Positions 40,384 to 44,361 of a stretch of 44,361 nucleotides of DNA are shown in pieces. The position numbers and the translations under genes are program-made. Each line of letters opens with the position of its first letter. Positions within the stretch are counted from its first letter, which is position 1. This DNA is from UBA11524 sp964383815 (GTDB taxonomy: Bacteria; Bacillota; Clostridia; Christensenellales; Aristaeellaceae). The stretch is taken from NCBI GenBank assembly GCA_964383815.1, contig CAYLIC010000014.1, forward strand, positions 1 to 44,361, given 5' to 3'. Below the pieces are notes generated by a model that searched no databases, was not told the origin of the DNA, and worked only from the letters and a program-made list of their open reading frames with translations.

Positions 40384-40943
40384 TACTTGGATGGCTCCTT
40401 TCCTGCAGCCTTTTCAACGCCGGAGCGGTACTCCTCCAGCTGCACATCCAGCAGGCTGGCGGTGTTTTTTGCGGGCAGCGCGTAGAACACGGCTGCACCC
40501 AGGGCCACGCCAATGCAATAGGGGATGGTGATGAGCCGCTCATCCTGCACCTCCTGCCCGGTCAGGGTGCGGTACACCAGCAGCTGGGCGCCGGGCATGT
40601 CCACATCGCTGTGAAACCAGCTGAGCCCCATGGCGCCACCCATCAGCAGGATGAGAAATGCCGCCAGGGTGCGCAGCCACCGGGTTCGGTCGTGCAGGCG
40701 GATTGGCCCGCGGTGTACATAGCAGGTGTCCGCGCCCAGCATGGTCACATCCTCCTGGGGTGCGGCGCCCTGCAGAGCGGCGGCGCAATCCAGGGCGGAG
40801 AGCTTCCACACACCCTTTCTGTTGGGACAGGGCAGCGCCAGGCGGGAAAGCTCCGCCGGCCCGGCAATGCGGGCCACATCGCCCAGGGAAAGGGTCTGCC
40901 CCATGCCAATGCGCGCCCTGTCCTGCAGCTGGCAGTAAATCAC
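40383..40943 (-). CDS. spoVAA: Stage V sporulation protein AA
   Basis: A 186-residue protein: a cytosolic beta-rich N-domain (about 1-85, starting IYCQLQDRARIGMGQTLSLGDVA in two parts) followed by two membrane helices (about 90-110, 140-160; HDRTRWLRTLAAFLILLMGG and ITIPYCIGVALGAAVFY). It matches SpoVAA. The GTG start at 40943 has GGGAGG 7 bp upstream. It is the first spoVA gene and has a possible sigma-G promoter at 40963-40992. Confidence 0.9.
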   Translation of the reverse strand: MIYCQLQDRARIGMGQTLSLGDVARIAGPAELSRLALPCPNRKGVWKLSALDCAAALQGAAPQEDVTMLGADTCYVHRGPIRLHDRTRWLRTLAAFLILLMGGAMGLSWFHSDVDMPGAQLLVYRTLTGQEVQDERLITIPYCIGVALGAAVFYALPAKNTASLLDVQLEEYRSGVEKAAGKEPSK

Positions 40944-40962
40944 CCGGTCACCTCCCTGAAGT

Positions 40963-40992
40963 CAGTATGGCGAAAGCGGTGGTGCTTCATGC
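40963..40992 (-). promoter_or_regulatory. Possible sigma-G/sigma-F promoter for the spoVA operon
   Basis: Minus strand: -35-like GCATG (40988-40992), 18-bp spacer, -10-like CATACTG (40963-40969), just before the spoVAA ribosome site. It resembles forespore sigma-G promoters (GNATR and CATnnTA). It lies at the ypeB stop codon. Confidence 0.45.
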
Positions 40993-42201
40993 AACCAGCA
41001 TACCGTTTTCCACCGGGACGTATTTCAGCGAGTCCACCTCGTCCCCGGTCTGGGCATCCATGTACACCAGATAGCCTTCACCCTGCCAGGTGATGGCGCA
41101 CTCATAGCAGAGAACCTCGCTGCCCTCGTGGGGAATAACGCACAGCCTGCACCCGGTCACCTCCCCATGGGAGCGCAGCGGCGCGGAGGCCTCGTCCCCG
41201 GTGAGCACCGGGGCAGGAAGGGTGCGGATGGTGTGGTTCAGCCAGTAGCTGTGAGCCTCCAGACCCACCACCTGTGCCGTGTCCATGCGCACCTGTACCC
41301 GGAGAAGATCCGGGTACAGCAGCACGCCATCCTGGGTGGGCACCAGGGTGATGACGCACAGGCCATCGTAGGCCTGGTGGTACACCATTTCCATGGGTGG
41401 AAAGCCGTGAAGGGACAGGCAGTCCTCCGCCGCAGCCAGGCAGGCCTCCAGGCTTTGCACAGGGGAGAAGGCGGCGGTTTCCGGCATCATCCACAGCACC
41501 TGACCGCCTTGCTGGGTAACCTCCAGGTTCAGCTGCAGGTCCTCCGTCTGCACGGTGACGCCAAAGGCCGCCAGCGCGCCGCTGGTGCCAGGCGCGGTCT
41601 GCACACTGCGCACGCGGGCTTCACCCACAAAGCTCCGGGCGATGGCCAGCGCTTCCTCCTGGGTAATCATCCCCTGGGGCAGGCCCCTGGGCTGCTGGGC
41701 CTGGGCAGGCATGGGCACATCCAGGTGCAGGTGTGCCAGGTCAGCCGGGTCGCTGGCAAAGGCCAGCTGGCTGGCCAGCTGGGAGCACAGGCTCAGCTGC
41801 TGTTGCAGCCAAAGCCTGTCATCTGCCGAAAGCTGCTCCTGGTGCAGCATTTGCGGCAATAGCCGGGCGACCCGCTCCGCCAGCCCGTGAGCAAACACCT
41901 GGGCGGAGAGCAGCGCATTTTCCGGGGCATCCACCCGGGCCAGGCTCTGCTGTACGGCGCTGGCGCTCTGGCTGATGTGGTGCAGCAGGGTAACTGCCCG
42001 GGCGGCGTCCGCCGTCAGCAGCGCCTTCTCCATGTAAAGGGCCAGGGCGTCCAGCTCCTCAGCGGACTGGCGCAGGGCGCTGCGGTGCATTTCTGCCACG
42101 GTGCTCTCCAGCCGGGCAATGCGCTGGGCCTGGAATTGCCACAGGCTCACGCAGCCAATCACCAGGGCGGCAGCCAGCATGATGCAAAGGAGTTTCTTCA
42201 T
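40987..42201 (-). CDS. ypeB: Germination protein YpeB
   Basis: A 404-residue protein with an N-terminal membrane anchor (about 1-22), a helical region (about 25-190) and tandem PepSY-like repeats (about 200-400; QEEALAIARSFVGEARV, GVTVQTEDLQLNLEVTQQGG in part, YMDAQTGDEVDSLKYVP). YpeB stabilises and localises the cortex-lytic enzyme SleB in dormant spores. ATG 42201 (MKKLL) is chosen because AGG lies upstream; an ATG at 42216 overlapping the sleB stop by 4 bp is an alternative that would give 5 more residues. Confidence 0.92.
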   Translation of the reverse strand: MKKLLCIMLAAALVIGCVSLWQFQAQRIARLESTVAEMHRSALRQSAEELDALALYMEKALLTADAARAVTLLHHISQSASAVQQSLARVDAPENALLSAQVFAHGLAERVARLLPQMLHQEQLSADDRLWLQQQLSLCSQLASQLAFASDPADLAHLHLDVPMPAQAQQPRGLPQGMITQEEALAIARSFVGEARVRSVQTAPGTSGALAAFGVTVQTEDLQLNLEVTQQGGQVLWMMPETAAFSPVQSLEACLAAAEDCLSLHGFPPMEMVYHQAYDGLCVITLVPTQDGVLLYPDLLRVQVRMDTAQVVGLEAHSYWLNHTIRTLPAPVLTGDEASAPLRSHGEVTGCRLCVIPHEGSEVLCYECAITWQGEGYLVYMDAQTGDEVDSLKYVPVENGMLVA

Positions 42202-42212
42202 TATATACAACC

Positions 42213-42860
42213 TCATATGGCGAAGGCGTGCTTGCCAATGGTCAGCTGCACCGCCCGGGTGCGTATCCACTGGTTGGTGGCGGTGACGGGATTGTAGTAG
42301 TAAATGCAGCCGCTGGTGGGATCCCAGCCGTTCATGGCATCCCGGGCGGCGCGGATGCAGCTGGCGGTTGGCTCCAGGTCGAACTGCCCATCCCACACCG
42401 CATCAAAGGCGCCCGTCTGGAAAATCACGCCGCTGATGGTGTTGGGAAAGGCGCTGTGCTTCACCCGGTTCAGCACCACGGCAGCAACCGCCACCTGACC
42501 GATGTACGGCTCGCCCCGGGCCTCGCCATTCACCAGCCGGGCCAGCAGCTCAATCTCCTTCTCCCTGTAGGTTCCGGCGGAGATGGTGCCGCCCGTCAGC
42601 GTAATGCCCAGGGCGGCGGCTGTGGCACTGCCCACCTTGCCATCCGCCGTCAGCCCGTTTTTCCGCTGAAACCACAGCACCGCATCGTAGGTTTCCTGCC
42701 CGAATACCCCATCCGCACTGCCGGAAAGGTACCCGTATTGGATGAGCCTTTGCTGTATCTGCCGCACCTGCTCACCACGGCTGCCCCAGGCCACCACGGC
42801 GGCGCTGGCCTGGGGCAGGAGCAGCAGCGCCGCCAGCAGCGCCAGCAAGCGCCTATTCAT
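42213..42860 (-). CDS. sleB: Spore cortex-lytic enzyme SleB
   Basis: A 215-residue exported lytic transglycosylase. Signal peptide about 1-20; PG_binding_1 domain about 25-85 (GSRGEQVRQIQQRLIQYGYL); catalytic Hydrolase_2 domain about 98-215 with the catalytic Glu in LVNGEARGEPYIGQ and the signatures AVVLNRVKH, QFDLEP and YYYNP. It cleaves muramic-delta-lactam cortex during germination. It overlaps spoIIR by 8 bp and is 11 bp from ypeB, the usual partner. Confidence 0.95.
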   Translation of the reverse strand: MNRRLLALLAALLLLPQASAAVVAWGSRGEQVRQIQQRLIQYGYLSGSADGVFGQETYDAVLWFQRKNGLTADGKVGSATAAALGITLTGGTISAGTYREKEIELLARLVNGEARGEPYIGQVAVAAVVLNRVKHSAFPNTISGVIFQTGAFDAVWDGQFDLEPTASCIRAARDAMNGWDPTSGCIYYYNPVTATNQWIRTRAVQLTIGKHAFAI

Positions 42861-43383
42861 GGGCCGTCACCCCCGGGAGCCAGTGCAGCAACGCCTGCCA
42901 CAGGCCGGATAGCGTCCAGTCCCATGCGCCGCCCGGCAGGCTGGCGCAGTCCAGTGCCATCGCCGGGTCCACCAGACCCCACCAGTTCTTGCCCCGGGCG
43001 TCACCAAGGCGGACCATCAGCGCTGGATACTCCCCGGCAGGGAAGGTCACGCCATCCAGGGTGCGCCGGTCGAAGTGGCGCCTCTCTATGCAGACCTGCA
43101 CCGGCCCGGAGAAGCCTTCCCTGGCGGCGGCATCCCGGGCGGCACGGGTCAGCTGCGGCAAAAGTGCCTGTGCCCGGGCCAGCATGGGTTGGGTGCTCCC
43201 TGTGCCATAGGCCTGCTGCACGGCATCACGCACGCAGAGCTTTACCCGCTGCATCTCCGCCGTGTCGTCCTGGGCAATCACATGCATGCGCAGCAGCACG
43301 CCGGTCTTCATGCCCGCCACCGCCCGGCACTGGGGCGAAAGCAGCGTGGCAGCCAGCATCAGGCTGAGGACAAATCGAACCAT
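42853..43383 (-). CDS. spoIIR: Stage II sporulation protein R
   Basis: A 176-residue exported signalling protein. Signal peptide about 1-22 and the core LRMHVIAQDDTAEMQRVKLCVRDAVQQAY (LRMHVIAQDD; KLCVRDAV) are typical; FPAGEYPALMVRLGDARGKNWWG follows. SpoIIR made in the forespore triggers SpoIIGA to process pro-sigma-E in the mother cell. In the usual family the NWW segment is followed by a Cys-containing stretch; here it reads NWWGLVDPAMALDC, which is atypical. ATG 43383 has AGGAGG upstream. It begins the sporulation cluster and overlaps sleB. Confidence 0.9.
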   Translation of the reverse strand: MVRFVLSLMLAATLLSPQCRAVAGMKTGVLLRMHVIAQDDTAEMQRVKLCVRDAVQQAYGTGSTQPMLARAQALLPQLTRAARDAAAREGFSGPVQVCIERRHFDRRTLDGVTFPAGEYPALMVRLGDARGKNWWGLVDPAMALDCASLPGGAWDWTLSGLWQALLHWLPGVTAHE

Positions 43384-43405
43384 GGTTTCTTCCTCCTGTA
43401 CACAA

Positions 43406-43434
43406 CAGATTGCCCCGTTTGCAGGAAAAAATAC
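43406..43434 (-). promoter_or_regulatory. Possible sigma-F promoter for spoIIR
   Basis: Minus strand: GTATT (43430-43434), 14-bp spacer, GGGCAATCTG (43406-43415), about 23 bp before ATG 43383. It partly matches the sigma-F pattern (GYATA, GGnnAnAnTR). Weak evidence. Confidence 0.3.
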
Positions 43435-43486
43435 TGTATATTGGGGAGAAAACATGTCGAAATTGTTAAAAAAGTCGGCGTTCCCC

Positions 43487-43515
43487 TTTACGAAATGATA
43501 TAGAAGTGGTAATAT
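43487..43515 (+). promoter_or_regulatory. Sigma-A promoter for the small membrane protein gene
   Basis: -35 TTTACG (43487-43492), 17-bp spacer, -10 TAATAT (43510-43515). Confidence 0.5.
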
Positions 43516-43566
43516 ATCCATAGCGGCCCTGGGCCGCAGACTATCGTGCCTACAGGAGGGCAAATT

Positions 43567-44055
43567 ATGTACCACCGTTACACGTCCCGGGCAGAGGGCA
43601 TGCAGCCTTCCGGCGCACCCCGCCTGCAGGAACGCATCCGCAATATTCTGCTGATTATCCTGGCGCTGGCCTGCATTCTGCTGGCGGTTTTCGGCGGGCG
43701 CGCCATGGGCTATCAGGCCGATGCCCGCACCACCTTCATCCACCGCATGCAAACCGAGAGCAAGGACGCCCTGTCCATGACCAGCTCCCTCAGCCGCACT
43801 GCCGGCGCCAATACCTCCGCCACCCTGGGGCGCATCCGCAGCCGGGTGTACGCGGTGGACACCATCAACCAGCTCAGCTTCGGGCTGGACGGCAGCGAAG
43901 GCTACCTGGTGGGCACGGAGGTGTTCACCAACCTGTACGCTCTGCTGGATGATTATTCCGACAAGCTGATTACCGGCACGCAAACGGGCGATGTGCAGTC
44001 CAGCCTCACCACCGCCCTGACGGAACTTGCGGATAGTGTCGCTGCCCTGGAATAA
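43567..44055 (+). CDS. Hypothetical single-pass membrane protein
   Basis: A 162-residue protein I do not recognise. A short basic N-terminus (about 1-27) precedes one transmembrane helix (about 28-48; ILLIILALACILLAVFGG). The remainder is an extracytoplasmic helical domain with Ser/Thr/Leu heptad-like pattern (TESKDALSMTSSLSRTAG; LYALLDDYSDKLITGTQTGD). Type II topology is predicted. AGGAGGGC lies 7-8 bp before ATG. It is divergent from spoIIR and has its own terminator. Confidence 0.75.
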   Translation: MYHRYTSRAEGMQPSGAPRLQERIRNILLIILALACILLAVFGGRAMGYQADARTTFIHRMQTESKDALSMTSSLSRTAGANTSATLGRIRSRVYAVDTINQLSFGLDGSEGYLVGTEVFTNLYALLDDYSDKLITGTQTGDVQSSLTTALTELADSVAALE

Positions 44056-44111
44056 GCAGCCTGGAGCAGGAAAGTTTTTCGCAATATGCACCATCAATGC
44101 ACACCGTTCTG

Positions 44112-44145
44112 GCGCCGACTACCATATATGGTGGTCGGCGCTTTT
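44112..44145 (+). terminator. Rho-independent terminator of the small membrane protein gene
   Basis: Arms GCGCCGAC (44112-44119) and GTCGGCGC (44134-44141), extended by inner ACCAT/ATGGT, followed by TTTTG. Confidence 0.9.
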
Positions 44146-44259
44146 GTGTAATCTGGTATGCGCCGCCGGGGAAAACACGAACGATAAACCGTTGAATTTC
44201 CTAGGCGTTCGGGGTATGAAAAAGATTTGCAAAAACACAAACTTTTTTCAAAAAAGGTG

Positions 44260-44288
44260 TTGACAAAACGCGAAACCTCTGCTAAGAT
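44260..44288 (+). promoter_or_regulatory. Very strong, rRNA-type promoter at the window end
   Basis: Consensus -35 TTGACA (44260-44265), 17-bp spacer, -10 TAAGAT (44283-44288), preceded by a long A/T-rich UP-element-like region (44220-44258). The following leader contains GCTCTTT and ACCTTGAAAAC, typical of rRNA leaders in Clostridia. The last bases of the window, GGAAGAGACAGATGA, could alternatively hold a protein start. Confidence 0.65.
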
Positions 44289-44361
44289 GAACAAGCTCTT
44301 TCGAGAGCGGCTGAACCTTGAAAACGATACAGAGACAATAACGCAAGGAAGAGACAGATGA

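Overview
The window is high-GC DNA from an endospore-forming bacterium of the Bacillota, most likely class Clostridia, possibly an uncultured gut lineage. Evidence: a spoIIR-sleB-ypeB-spoVA cluster, DegV and DUF1836 proteins, a CD1247-type protein beside efp, sigma-A promoters with TTGACA/TATAAT-like boxes at 17-bp spacing, AGGAGG ribosome sites and many U-tract terminators. Nothing indicates a phage, plasmid or CRISPR locus. Taxonomy below class level is not supported by what I can see.

Layout. 1-2.5 kb: tail of an upstream gene, a sugar-nucleotidyltransferase gene (minus) and, divergently, a secreted protein with two peptidoglycan-binding domains. 2.5-9.1 kb (minus): a five-gene transport operon read from 9088 down: a solute-binding protein with a large extra N-terminal domain, MalF- and MalG-type permeases, then a membrane-fusion protein and a MacB-type permease, with no ATPase. 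9.3-11.5 kb (plus): Xaa-Pro peptidase, elongation factor P, CD1247-family zinc-ribbon protein. 11.6-17.9 kb (minus, read from 17880): response regulator, sensor kinase, two GerMN lipoproteins and an HtrA protease, an arrangement like a WalRK operon. 18-20.3 kb (minus): rpiB, a structured non-coding stretch, an M19 dipeptidase, and a lone LolD/MacB-type ATPase. 20.4-22 kb (plus): zinc/manganese-type ABC ATPase and permease. 22.1-26.5 kb (plus): a sugar-type binding protein followed by a membrane GGDEF-EAL protein. 26.6-29.4 kb (plus): an HtrL/YibB-like protein, an acyl-CoA thioesterase and metF. 29.5-32.5 kb: asnS (plus), DUF1836 regulator (minus), degV (plus). 32.5-32.75 kb: a hairpin-rich non-coding element bracketed by two copies of one terminator stem. 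32.85-37.5 kb (minus): a 1058-residue secreted protein with nine SdrD-B-like repeats and a CNNM/CBS/CorC membrane protein. 37.76-37.83 kb (minus): tRNA-Arg(CCG). 38-43.4 kb (minus): sporulation and germination cluster spoIIR-sleB-ypeB-spoVAA-AB-micro-ORF-AC-AD-AE. 43.5-44.36 kb (plus): a small membrane protein, a terminator, then a very strong rRNA-type promoter and leader, so an rRNA operon probably starts just beyond the window.

How the genes work together. The minus-strand germination cluster is one functional block: SpoIIR triggers mother-cell sigma-E activation, SleB/YpeB degrade the spore cortex, and SpoVA proteins move dipicolinic acid. The RR-HK-GerM-GerM-HtrA block looks like cell-envelope stress signalling with its own lipoproteins and protease. 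Three transport sets lack a usual part: the binding-protein/MalFG/MFP/MacB operon has no ATPase, the LolD-type ATPase has no permease, and the ZnuBC-type pair has no binding protein. These parts may be supplied from elsewhere in the genome.

The most unusual observations are the hybrid transport operon, the hairpin element with duplicated terminator stems at 32485-32743, the repeated wing-coding segment at the response regulator/kinase junction, and the 41-codon ORF embedded in the spoVA operon.
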